From positions 24,483,903 through 24,547,902 of the forward strand of contig JAAALK010000081.1 of the NCBI GenBank assembly GCA_019279435.1: 64,000 nt of DNA. The letters run 5' to 3'. Positions 34,773-47,200 of this stretch are shown here, piece by piece. Within the stretch, counting starts at the first letter, position 1. Every line of letters begins with the position of its first letter. This DNA is from Zizania palustris. Lineage: Eukaryota; Streptophyta; Magnoliopsida; Poales; Poaceae. The notes beneath the pieces are model-generated. The model searched no databases. It worked only from the letters and a program-made list of their open reading frames with translations, and had not been told where the DNA came from. The translations under genes were made by a program, and so were the position numbers.

Positions 34773-36365
34773 TTATTAGGACTTGGAATCTCAAGTGAAT
34801 TGAAGCATTTGTATATTTCGATCGGGCTCAAAAGGTTCAGTTTTAGTCAAGGCCGACTCATTGTTTTCGAGGGCCCTAGTGCTAACTTGATGCCATAGGC
34901 CCCTCCGTTCTTAAGATGCCATACGTGTACACATAGTATACCTATTAATCTATGTGTATATATGTATATCTATATAAATTAATAAGAGTTAACTTTCAAT
35001 CATCCAACGAGGCGATGCCATAATCTTAGTTTGATATATTAAATAATAATTCATGAACAATAGCAAAGACTAAAAGAAAGGAAAAATAAAACTATAAATG
35101 TAATATGATTATCTTGAATAATAATCAAACTCCACCGGCAAGACAAAATAAGTGAAAAATATATATTTCTTCGGAGTTCGAACATAAAGAACTGCGACAC
35201 GAATAAGAGGAGTCGTGGACTCACGGCAGCAGAGCACCTCTATTGAATACCTAGGTCTTAGGCCCCTCGGCTATGGGCCCTAGGCGAGAGCACATCTTGC
35301 ATCGGCCTTGAGCCAGTCCTAGTTTTAGTACAAATTAAGTTTCAGTACGTAGTTAGGAGGAATATTTGATGATTTGTCACCTCTAAAAAGTTGTGGCTTC
35401 GATCATTTGTCACATTGGCCCACTCTCGTAGACTCAGCGGGTTCCACTTGTCATCCACACGAGTAGTAAATGATCAAGCTGCATAAATATTTTAATGACA
35501 AATTCTCAAATCTCCCGGTGGATAACCGAATTATACTTGACAGTTTGTATATTAGAGTTATAATTATATTCTTACAGAAACGTAATCCGACCGATTTCAT
35601 ATTTAGAAATAATAAACCAAATTAACGTAGCTAATAATTCAGGGGCTACACAGTTTTCTTCTTCTTCAATTCATTCATGGTTAAAGCCGGCCATTTCCAA
35701 TGATGTACATACATGCAGATCGAATCGAGCCGATTCTTCAGGAAGAGTAATATTAATACCAAGTAAACCAACCAAGACAGTCTGAAACGATCGTATCAAC
35801 GCACCTCAGCTCGCTCTCATCGACGTCGCGACATGCATGCATGCATGGCCGCGCGCCAACGTCGTACGTACGTAACGTTTCAATTCTTCAACGACTAATC
35901 TTTGCTTTGCATGCATGCATGCGCGCGTACAAGGTCAGTTTCAAATTTTCAACGACGACGACTGCATGCTCGATCGCGCATCGATCGATCTGCGTGCGTG
36001 CGTGCATGCAGCTGATCGATTATATATTGATTAGTCGCATGCAGGACGACCAACATGTTCATCGATCAGACAGCAGCAGACTTGTCTAGCTTAATTAATT
36101 AGGAGTAAGTAGCAGTACCAAACAGGCCGGCGAATTGCAGCTGCAGACGCAGTCGCCCTCTAGCTTCCGTCGTCCACGCAGCCGTCAGCTGCATGCATGC
36201 GGGTGCTCTAGCTAGGAAACTTTCATCAGTTGTGTGTAGAGTGAAAGGATTTTTTAATAATATATTTTATTTAAAATTTCAAATATAGAATTTCAGAATT
36301 TTAAAAAATCACCTTACATCCGCTTGCATTCGATTATAGTCCGTCGATCTAGATCTATCTGCTTA
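34773..36365. other. intergenic DNA between MITEs
   Basis: Nothing coding. A stretch at about 34835-35330 has weak inverted ends (CAAGGCCGA near both sides) and repeated GGGCCCTAG/TAGGCCCCTC words, possibly an old inverted-repeat transposon. The stretch 35830-36020 is rich in GCATGC and GATCGATC words. Confidence 0.35.
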
Positions 36366-36494
36366 AGGGGGTGTTTGGATACAGGTGCTAAATTTTAGCC
36401 CCTGTCACATCCAATGTTTAGATACTATTTTGGAGTATTAAATGTAGACTATTTACAAAACCCATTCATAATCGATGGATTATTCACGAGATAA
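36366..36494. mobile_element. truncated Tourist-like MITE
   Basis: It begins GGGGGTGTTTGGATACAGG and follows the CTAAATTTTAG family to GGATTATTCACGAGATA, then stops at mid-element. The 13-bp sequence TCTATCTGCTTAA occurs at both edges (about 36355-36367 and 36498-36510). Confidence 0.7.
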
Positions 36495-36510
36495 GTCTAT
36501 CTGCTTAAAT

Positions 36511-38210
36511 CGGCAGGTTTTAGTTCCCGTTGGTCGATAAAAACCATCTAGACTGATCGATATACGTCGATCTAGTCTTCTAAGCATGCAAAATATCATG
36601 CTTGATAGTAGTTGGAAAAAGGAAAGCATGCATGCAAATCCTTGATCTGTGTTTTGTAATATCTCTAATGTATAAAAGATTCTAATATCTTATAGATATT
36701 ATTACCATCGGATATTTTCTCTGGATGAATACTGAATATTTATTTGTTCATATACCTTGATTATTCCTGTGAAATGATAATTGTAGATAAATGATTTATA
36801 CTTTTCTTAAAAATAAATACTACTTTGATTGATTTTTAACTAATTATTTTTAAAATCCCTTCAACGCAAAGATAGTTAATTGCTCATCACTCTCTGTAGT
36901 CTGTACTGGAATCTAATAAGTAATTTAGAGTTAATATTTTATCCTAAATATATTAATGCCTATGGTGTTTTGATACTATTATATTGTAGATATTGTTTTC
37001 TGCATTATCCTAGAATAATTTTGGTATTACAGACGTCACTCTACAAGAACTATATATACAATTAATACCTATATATATATATATATATATGTTGCGAAAA
37101 TGTTTCAACTTGACGTCGTCTTGTATTCGACTTGTTCTGCATATCTATATACTTGGCGAGTTCACTCTATCAACTATTTGATTATATGCGATTCTAGCTA
37201 AGATTTCATATATGTTTTTAGACGGCATACTGAGCTTGAATATTTCTATAACAGGTCGCCATTCGGTTGTTTTTTTAGGAATTAATGTGTCCGTACTCAA
37301 CGAGCAAATATGTATTTAGATGTGTACTGATGCTTGAATATTTTATTTTTAGCATTTAAATTTTTGTAATTTTTAGCTTGTTTCATTTAGCAAATATTAT
37401 AATTTTTAGCTTGTTTCATTTAGTAAATATGTGAATAATTGATAGGCTTCAGATAAGTAAATAACATTACACAACCAAATAGTCTAGAAATTAAAGTTGG
37501 ATTAGTGAGAATCATTAACTTATAATTTAAGACACAGGTAATTTTAGAAAAAGTCAAATTTTATAATTTTTAACTAATAATTAAGTTAAAAATATTTATC
37601 TTTAATGTTATAAACATTATCTAGATATATTTATATTTCAAAAAAATTAATATTTTGCTATCTTAATAGTTGTCAATGATATATAATGAAAATAAGTAAA
37701 GGCCAATATTTTACATTAATACGGTGCAAAAACTTATATGTTAGGTAGTATGAAGTTACATTAATTGTGTTCTAGTAAACTCCAGAATATTTTTACATTT
37801 TTACATAGTATATGGAGCATTTCTTGGGATTTTATTGCATCGATTTTCTGTGACATATACCCAATTTCATGAGAATTACGACTTGTTTATAACATCAGGT
37901 AAAAAATGACTAACCAAATGAGCAAACAAACAAGCAAGCTATCTCACCGAATATCATACGAAGAAAGGATGAATATTTGGCACAATCACAAGCATATATA
38001 GCACTAAAACATTTGATTTGACAAGGGAATATGCAAAGCTCAAGATGCAGCCACAATTCACAAAAGTCTTGTACTCTTATTGTTATCATGAACTGTATGG
38101 AGCTGTGCTAGCTGATCAATAACGGCAATAAATGTTTTCAATTCAATCAACAATTAATACTAACATCCCCAATGGACACCCAACATCCAGCAGCATGGTG
38201 GCAAATCAGA
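36511..38210. other. intergenic AT-rich DNA and probable 3' UTR of the glucosylceramidase
   Basis: AT-rich with a TATA run at about 37067-37090. The last 100-150 bases before 38211 are probably 3' UTR of the minus-strand gene. No other gene was seen. Confidence 0.5.
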
Positions 38211-41200
38211 TCAGGACTTGTACCTGTTCCGAACAATCTCATAGATCACTCGAAGGAAGCTCTTTGACGATTCATCTTCAGGTAGCTGCAGCAGCTTCGC
38301 GATCCGTGCATACGAGAACTGGTTCTTTGGGAAAGAATCCTGTGGGATATCTGTTGGAGGCCTCCTTGTGGAGGTTTGGGGTTGATAGTGCCCACTGCAT
38401 CGCCCAAATTGCCAGCGGGCGCATGTAGCACAATGATCGGTATTCGTCATCGTTGTTCCAAGCTTCAGGGGTTTGGAATGAGTACCTAAAAGTTCAAAGT
38501 ATAGATTTTTAGAAGTTGGCATTAGGATGAAATTGCATCAATTACAGAAAAAAAATAGTAGGATTATCAGTGGATAACTGCAGCTATGTTTGCAGTTTGC
38601 TGGATTTGCTTGAAAACTGAAATCCCAAAGGCCCAAATAATATGCTCTAGTGCATTAGGCAACTACCATTTCATGACATCCTGTTATAATTGATGTTTGT
38701 CCAAAAGAAAATCATGGTTCAGATGAGATTAAAAGATTGGATGAAGTGGCAAATTCAATTCAAAGGTATGAAAAGTTTTCAAGACAAAGAATGTTATTTA
38801 TGAGCTCTAGCTCCCTTATGGAAAAACAGATATGCACGCGAGCTCAGTTTATATGTAAATACTCACCCAAGTCCATCTGGAGACCATGCAGCATGATAAA
38901 TCCCTTCAGCTGTTTTGAAACCCTGCTCAACCATGCCTTCTTGAATCATGGTTGCAGCAAGTGCATATGTCACACCTGGCCATATCTCCCTAGATTGCAT
39001 TGCAGTCATGTCCACTGTGCCATCTGGCCACATCCCATTCATTGCTCCCCTTTTACCATCCTTGAACTTCATCACATTGAAAGAATATATCTTTTCTAGT
39101 GCACTTTGTGCCTTGTCCTTGTCAACAATTGAGAAGAGACCGGATGCTTTGGCATACCTGGAAAAAAAAGTCAATTCAATGAGATACTTGTAGAAGTGAT
39201 AACATGAGCCGAAGTAAATCAGGCCATACGCAGATTTGACACCAGAAACGTGAGCGCAACAACACTTGAACTTCAGGGATGGAGAAAACATAAACATGTA
39301 AGATACAGTGATCACATCTTGTCTTGCAACTGGAGTGCAATCTGATACTGGACCAGCTTCATTACAAGTATTTTTCTCACAAAGGGCTAAACTTAAATAC
39401 ATTTATTAGGGGTGGCTCTTATACATGTACATTACTTTAAAAAAGCTCAAAACTTCTTCCCTCCCTAACCATAGGTACACACTGTTTATTTATTAGATAT
39501 GATTTCAAAACTAGAACAGAATTTTCAAGGAGAATCAAGTTCACAGATTTGTGCCACATACCATTGTCCAGCCAATTGATCTGCTTGGATGGATGTGCTC
39601 ACTTTGTTGTTGCCATCATCATAATTGAAGTAAGAACCATTCCACAACTTGGCATGGACAGACTTAGCCTTCTCATATTTGTTCCAGAAAAGCCTTTCAG
39701 ATGCTTGGTCACCAACTTCACGTGCCAAGGCTGATGCGGCTTGAAGAGCAGCTACCCAGAGTCCACCACAGTATGCACTTATACCAGCCATTGACCACAC
39801 ATCATAAGTCTGATCTGGGAAGTCTTCATTTTCAATCATCCCATCTTTATCCCTGTCAAATTGCTCCATATATGCCATTGCCATATAAACAGATGGCCAA
39901 ACAGCACGAGCAAAGGATTTGTCACCTGTGGTAACAACATCTCTATAAACTTGCAGCACAAACTTTGGGTTCAAGTCCTTCCATCGATCTGTGTTATACA
40001 GTGTGTATGCATTCACTTTGAACCAGGGATCATATAACCCAAGATCATGAGGAACAGCACCAAGAACTTTTCTCGCAACCCATTTTCCATCATGTAGCAT
40101 CCTGAGCTTTTCAGGATCATGCATCATAACAGCAGCAGCAAAGTCTCTCTGAATGCTGAGCTGAAGTTTTGGAAACAGCATGATCAGAGAAAATGATGCA
40201 TAGAAATGAACATCATATGTGTTCCACATATAATACTCAATGCCCTCAAGGTAGAGAAATTGGCCAATATTCTCTTCACCCTGAAGTAAAGTGGTTCCTA
40301 TAGCAGAATTTGATGCCATAGATGCATGAATTCTCTCAAGGATTGAAGCCATTTGATGAAGGATATCACCAGCAGTATTATTCTGTGGGATCATCCTGTT
40401 TGCATCATCAGCTTCCCCGTTTTGCATGCCAAGAGAAAACTTTTTTTCTCCAATAGCTGTCAAGCTTTGAATTGGTGGCAGTCCATCTGTTGCAATGTAC
40501 CTACATTAATATTCAAGAAAGCTATATAGACTCAATGAGAGAAAGTTATTGATGAGTACCAGTCCATATAGTTCCTCCAGCGTTAAGATAGTATAATTCA
40601 TTGAAAAGTGTGACTGGGTACCTGTGGCATAAAGCATCAGTATTCAGTAATCTCTGATCAGGTTGTTTGTACATAGTTACATGCTAGAACATACCATGCA
40701 GGAAACCTCTCATCTTGTAAGATAGGATTCTGCCATTCCTCAATTTGCCTTTCCCAGGAATCATGTTCTAATTTGTAAGATAGATGAATTCAGTAACAAT
40801 AATCAACAAGAGTCAAGAAGATATATTATTTGACACAACAGTCAAAGGGAGGATGCTGTCCATTCCTCTACAAGAAAATCAGGCAAGATGACACTGTTGA
40901 TACATTAAATACACAGCAATAAATTTCAAACAGCTTTGTATTATTGTCGTGTAAAAAAACTAAGAGCCCAATTTCCTTTATTTTCATGATCAAGTGGTAT
41001 ACAGATAAATATCGTTCAATGGATTGTCCATTCAGAATTTTCAGGACTTTCTTAATGTATTAGTCTAGTAGAGATATCATAATGCATCTACTCAGCTAAC
41101 AACTTGCTTGGGAGTTGGGAGCCAGTTAGTCCGGTAAGTTTACAATTAAGCTTGAGGATACAGAAACAATAATATTCTTACATTGTTATCATAGGATAGA

Positions 41201-44200
41201 AAGTGTTAGCAAGGAATAGGAACAGGATTGCACCTAGAATTGCGTCATGAGCAAGGCTTGCTGCTGCATCACTATCTGTGCCATAAAATTTGGTATAACG
41301 CCTGCAAAACCAGGAGAGAAGTCAGTTTCAGGTTGTTTAATCTTTTATCGTTTTCTGGTTGATAATTGTCTAGGCTGCTGCTCTAACCGATGATAGGTCT
41401 TTCCACTGTTGAACTTCACTTCAGGACAAGCCCAGGCAAGTGAAAATGACACATTCTGGGTTGCCTGGGGAGGCAGCTTAACTGAAGCTGCAATAGCTGC
41501 CCCTATTGACAATCCTGGTTTTGAGCACATCGATGTTTTGGTGGGATCAAGATGATCAAAAGATCCATGCTGCAAAACAGAACGTTGCTTCAGTTTCCTA
41601 TACACACTACTATAATGTAATGTAATGCAAACAGGACTGATTTACATAATGTCACATTATACAGAAGAATAAACACTACCTCTGGTTCTGTGGAAAGCAT
41701 AACCTACATACATACTTGAAATTATTCTTAATGAAAAAACAAATGTTAGAATTTTCACATAGCCTACTTACATATACATATCTATATAATGGTCTAACTT
41801 TAGTAAACTCTATGATACCAAGTAAACAAGAGCAGAGGAAGTATTCAAAAAATGAAATAACAGGTCATTGCAAAGATTGCATCTAACATTTACTATTGTT
41901 TCATAGTTCCAAAAAAATGTCAGATCAGCTGGCCATACCATTTTACAGAACAATTTCAGGGACCTGTTTTGTCAAAAATTATAAACTTAAAATTTCCATG
42001 CAACTGTTTCATAGAGACATTTAAAGAATGTTGAATATATGTGCTAACTGCCAAAGTTTCCATCTTCCAGCAGCTTTGCCACTTTTATTGTTTTATCTAT
42101 TAGATATTCTGGAAAACAAGAGACCGGAGACGCAATTAAATATGATGCAAAATTACTTAAAATAATTAGACTGTATTGGTGTATGTTTTTACAATTGTCT
42201 TTTCCTATATGACATGACGCTATTTGCAAGTTTACACACAATTTCTGATATACAGTACATGAAAAGACAAAGTGAACTGCTATGAAATGTTACGAGAAAG
42301 AAAGTGTGGTTCTTTATATAAATCAATTCACCAAGGTAAGCAGTGAATTTCAAGCTTCAACAAACCTCTTTCACATAATTCCACATATCTTTTGCTGTAA
42401 ATTCATCGGAACTTCCAGATATTACAAAGTAAGGACATTCAGAGATATGAACATCTTCTTTCTCTTGGGCAGCTATGGCAAAAGTTACTGGTGGTTGTCC
42501 ATTAGCTGTTCTGCTCTTGTACATGTCATTAAGAAAATTAGAAATTTGTTGATGGCTAGGTTTAAGTTTGAATAACTGAAATTGTAAGTTAAAATGAGAT
42601 GATATGCATTTTTTTAAAAAAATCACAATGTTACCTGTGATGTAACAGAACGCCATGTACACCATCCTTTTCTCTGTCATTCATTACAATTAAAAATATA
42701 AAACCATTGTTTATTTGATCAAAAGCTAGAAAATAAGTAAAACAATCAAAATTAATCTATTTCTTACGTCATAGGGGAATTGGAATGGTAGCCAGTGAGT
42801 TCAGATTGTCCACCAACAGAGTTCTGAACAAATTTAAACATAAGTAAAGCTAAAAGGGGTTCAGATACAGAACAGAGTTGAAAAATATAAATAGACACTT
42901 AGGATAAAAGATATTGAAAAATTCTGAAAAAACTGCAGTATGTAAAGTTGGAACTTACAGCCCATGTGAAAAGCAAAGTCACATCAGTAGCTGTATCGCC
43001 TGAGTTAGTTACCTGAAATTTTTAAATATGGCTGCTTAAGTGTAGTTGAGCATTATAATAAAGATAAAACCTATTAAAATAATGTAGCAAAGAGATCTCA
43101 TGGAAAATAGTATTACTGTGAAAGTGAATACAGCAACCGGATAGCTGCTCTGTTGATAATTGTGTGGAATAATTGGAGAAATCTGACGACACACTATGTT
43201 AACATCTGGGTCAGGTTCTCCTAACAAGCACAATCCAGCATTAGACGGAATAACAATAGTCAACTAGAAGTACACCCTATGGTTACTTCAAATCTTCAAT
43301 ACCATTGTATATCGTCCAGGACCTAGGGTAAAGTGCATGGTATGTAGAGTTTTCTCCAGTCATATTCCAGTCCCAGGATCCAATTCCTGAAATGTTACTT
43401 CCTCTGCATTTACAAAGCTCTAAGGAATTTTTCATATACTAAAAAATTGAATTGTTATTCCATATTTCCATATTATATAAGGGAATTCGAGCTGCTAATG
43501 TCGAATTGAAATCTGAAAAACATCAAGCTTACTTTGGTAAATCTGGTTTCCCGGGATGCAGCACTGCAGAATAGTTTCTACCATCTTTGCGGGAAATGAA
43601 TGCCTATATATGACAGAGATAAAATGTACTCAAATATCATGCAAACATAAACATATTGGCATTTCTTAATTTGTTTTCTGCTTGGTATTCAAATAATGCA
43701 TGGCTGCAACCCACAAGAGTTAGAGCAAGCATTTTAAAACATAGTATAATACTTATTAATGTCAGTATCGCAGTTCTCATTCCTGGTAAAGTCAAACTGA
43801 TCAAGGCTCATGAATTACCAAAATTCTGGTCTGGTACGCTTTAGAATTCACTAATAGCGTATTCATTTCTCAAGGTGTTAAACGTTCAATCATGAATGGT
43901 TGCGACAATTTGCAACATGTAACAAGTAGTCAATGTAGTCTTCTTGTGGTTGTTTGTAACCGAGAAATATACACTGGATTCATGTTATATGATGAAATGG
44001 GGTTTGGTTCTATACTTCTATTAATATTGTGCTCTGTGTGAAAAATGTTCCAAGGATTGGTTTTATCCTTTCATTGAATGTAAATTTAGCCAGGAATGAT
44101 GGAATTTGATTAAGATTACTTGGGAATACATTCTTGGAATGCTGTTATGTTCATTGTTATCAAGTCGTGCGACTAGTCGCGCTTAGATGTTGCTTAGTCA

Positions 44201-47200
44201 GTAAGTCGATAAGGTGCATCACTTAGAGAGGCACAACTCACTCAAGTTGGTAATCCATGTGGCCAAAATCATTAAAAGGAATTAAAATCAATGAAATAGT
44301 AAATAATCAAGGTTGACAGAGTTTTGGATGGCACTTAATTCAAGCCAATGTTTTGGGTAGCAAATGATCAAAACCCAGACTTTCAAGTGTTAGAGTGTGT
44401 GTGTGTGTCTGTCGTGTGGGGACCCTTGTGTGTGGGCCCCTCCTGTAAGGCTCCCCTTCTTCTATCCTCCCAACCCTAGGGAGAGGAATACAGCTAGCAC
44501 TTCCTACATGGTATCAGAGCCTTAGGCTCCCCTCTTCCCCCCTCTTCTCTCCTGCCGCCGGCGCCGCCGCCGCCTCCATGGCCGGCGAGCCTCCTCCGGC
44601 GATCACCACCTTCTTCTCGTCTCCGGCCTCCTCCTCCCCCTTTCGTGGGCTGGGTTCCGCCACCATGGCCGGATCCGCTCCTCTCCCGCCCGGATCCGCC
44701 GCCGGGGCGGCCAGATCTGGCGCCGCCGGCCTCCCTCCGCTCGGATCCGTCGCCGGGGCAGCCGGATCTGGCGCCGCCGGCCTCCCCCCGCCGGTTTTGG
44801 CCTCTCCCCGCCCTGCCTCGGCGCCGCCGGCCTTCCCCCGCTGGGTTTCGGCCTCTCCTCGCCCTGCCTCGACGCCGCCGGCTTCCCCCCACCCTGCCTC
44901 GACGCCGGCGTGGCCGGCTCTGCCGCCGCCGGCCTCCCACCGGCCATCTTCGCCGCCGCCCCGCCCACCCCGCCCAGACCCGACGCCGGGGCGGCCGGAT
45001 CTGGCGCCGCCGGCCCTCCCCTGGCCCCTAGGGCGCCGACTCCCCTCCCCCCGCCACGGCCGTGGACTGGCCGACCATGGGGGGGCCCCTCTTGCTGCCG
45101 CCGGCCTCGCCGGCCTCCCCCAGGCCCCGGGGGCGCCGCCCCCCCTTCCCCCCGCCATGGCCATGGCTTGGCCGAACCTGGGTGGGCCGCAACCCCTCCT
45201 CCCCGACCTGGTGCTCCTCACCCTCCAGCGCTATGCCCTGGATGACCACGTCCTCAACGACACTCCGGTGGTCGCCCAGGGGTCCGTTTGGCGGCGCAAG
45301 GACAGCGTGGTGCTGTCATGGATCCTTGGGTCCATCACTGTCGAGCTCCAGGACATCGTGCGGGAACTTGCTGGCACCGCTCGGCAGGCCTGGGTTGCGA
45401 TCGAGGGACAGTTCCTTGGCAACCGCGAGGCTCGTGCTCTCTAGTTGGACGCTGCCTTCCGCACCTTCATCTAGGGCGATCTCTCCATCTCGGAGTACTG
45501 CCGTCGCATGAAGGGGATGGCGGATTCTCTTCGTGACCTTGGCGAGCCTGTTTCGGACCGCACTCTTGTCCTCAACATCCTCCGCGGTCTCGGAGACAGC
45601 TACGCCCATCTCCGGACATGGATCACCAGGACAGTGCCGTTCCCCTCCTTTCGCAAGGTTCGTGATGACCTTGTCCTCGAGGAGCTGACCCGGGGACTCG
45701 CTCCCACATCTACTACCGCGACTGCTCTAGTCACCTCTGGCTCCATCCGGCCGGCCTCCCACCCACCGCCGTCACCGGCTCCCTCCCTTCTTGGTACTCC
45801 TACCGCCGGTTCCACCACTGGCGGGGGGGCCATGGTGGCGATCGTGGTGGCGATCGCGGTGGCGATCGTCGTCGCTGGGGAGGGGGGCGCCGTGGTGGTA
45901 CCGGTCGCGCTCCGGCTCCTACCTCCGCCACGCCAGCACCTGCCGCCAGGAGTGCGCCCTGGCCATCCTTCTCCAACCCATGGACGGGGCACATTTCCAT
46001 GTGGCCGGGACAGTTCACTCCTCGGCCTCCTACCCCACCTGCGGCCGTGCTCACCGGGTGGCCGGTCCCGCCTGCTCCTTCGGCGTGGGGCTCGTGGTCC
46101 GGTGGGTGGGATCAAATGGCCCTCGCGCAGTCATTCAACACCATGGCGTTGACTCCGCCGGCCGCCATGGATTGGGTGGCTGACTCGGGTGCTTCCTTCC
46201 ACACCACTCCCCATGATGGTATTATCTCCTCTCACATGCCCCTCCACCCATCTCACCCTTCTTCCATCATGGTTGGGAATGGCTCATGTCTTCCGGTCAC
46301 CTCCGTGGGTGATGCGACTCCTTGTGGGTCTTTTCGCCTGCAAAACATTCTTGTTGCTCCTGACATTGTTCACAACCTTCTTTCCATTCGTCAATTTACC
46401 ACTGATAATTCCTGTTCTGTTGAATTTGACTCTTTTGGTTTGACTGTGAAGGATATGGCCACTCGGCGTCCTCTTCTCCGCTGTGACAGCACCGGACCCC
46501 TCTACACGCTTCGTCTTCCACCTTCCGCTGCTCCACCCTGGTCCGCCCTTGCCGCCACAGCGTCCTCCACACTCTGGACCGTCGGCTTGGTCATCCCGGT
46601 GTCGACATTTTGGCTCAGCTGTGTCGTAGCTCCTCTATTCCTTGTTCTAGGGCTACTAGTGAGTGTAGGAAGAGAAGAGATGGATAGATTCCTCTCCCTA
46701 GGGTTGGGAGGATAAAAGGGTAGCCTTACAGGAGGGGACCACACACCAGGGGCCCCACACACACACACACTCTAACACCCCCCCGCAGTCGAAACTCCGG
46801 CACAGCGGATGTTGAGACTGGAGCGAAACTCGGAGAAGGTGGAGGAAGGCAAGCCTTTGGTGAAGATGTCGGCGAACTGGGAGGTGGTAGGCACATGTAG
46901 GACACGGACAGCTCCCACGGCGACACGATCACGAACGAAGTGGAGGTCAATTTCCACATGCTTGGTGCGTTGGTGCTGGACGGGGTTGGTGGAGAGGTAG
47001 ACGGCGCTGACGTTGTCGCAGTAGACCAACGTACTCCTGGCGAGGGGGCAATGGAGCTCCCCGAGGAGCTGCCGGAGCCAGGATGCCTCGACCACCCCAT
47101 TAGCAACAGCCCGGTACTCAGCCTCGGCACTGGAGCGGGAGACAACTGGCTGCCGCTTGGATGACCAAGACACGAGGTTGCCACCAAGGAAGACGGCGTA

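Noticed and set aside
35830..36090. Small open frame in GCATGC-rich DNA
   Set aside because: Low-complexity sequence, no homology, no promoter or splice context.
42044..42241. KLLEDGNFGS segment as an extra glucosylceramidase exon
   Set aside because: The exons at 42366 (ends MWNYVKE) and 41569 (starts HGSFDH) already join in phase as the family expects, leaving no room for it.
44509..44520. tRNA-Met-like sequence as a tRNA gene
   Set aside because: Only 12 bases match, at the LTR edge; it is the primer-binding site. The same holds at 7465-7481 and 52206-52217.
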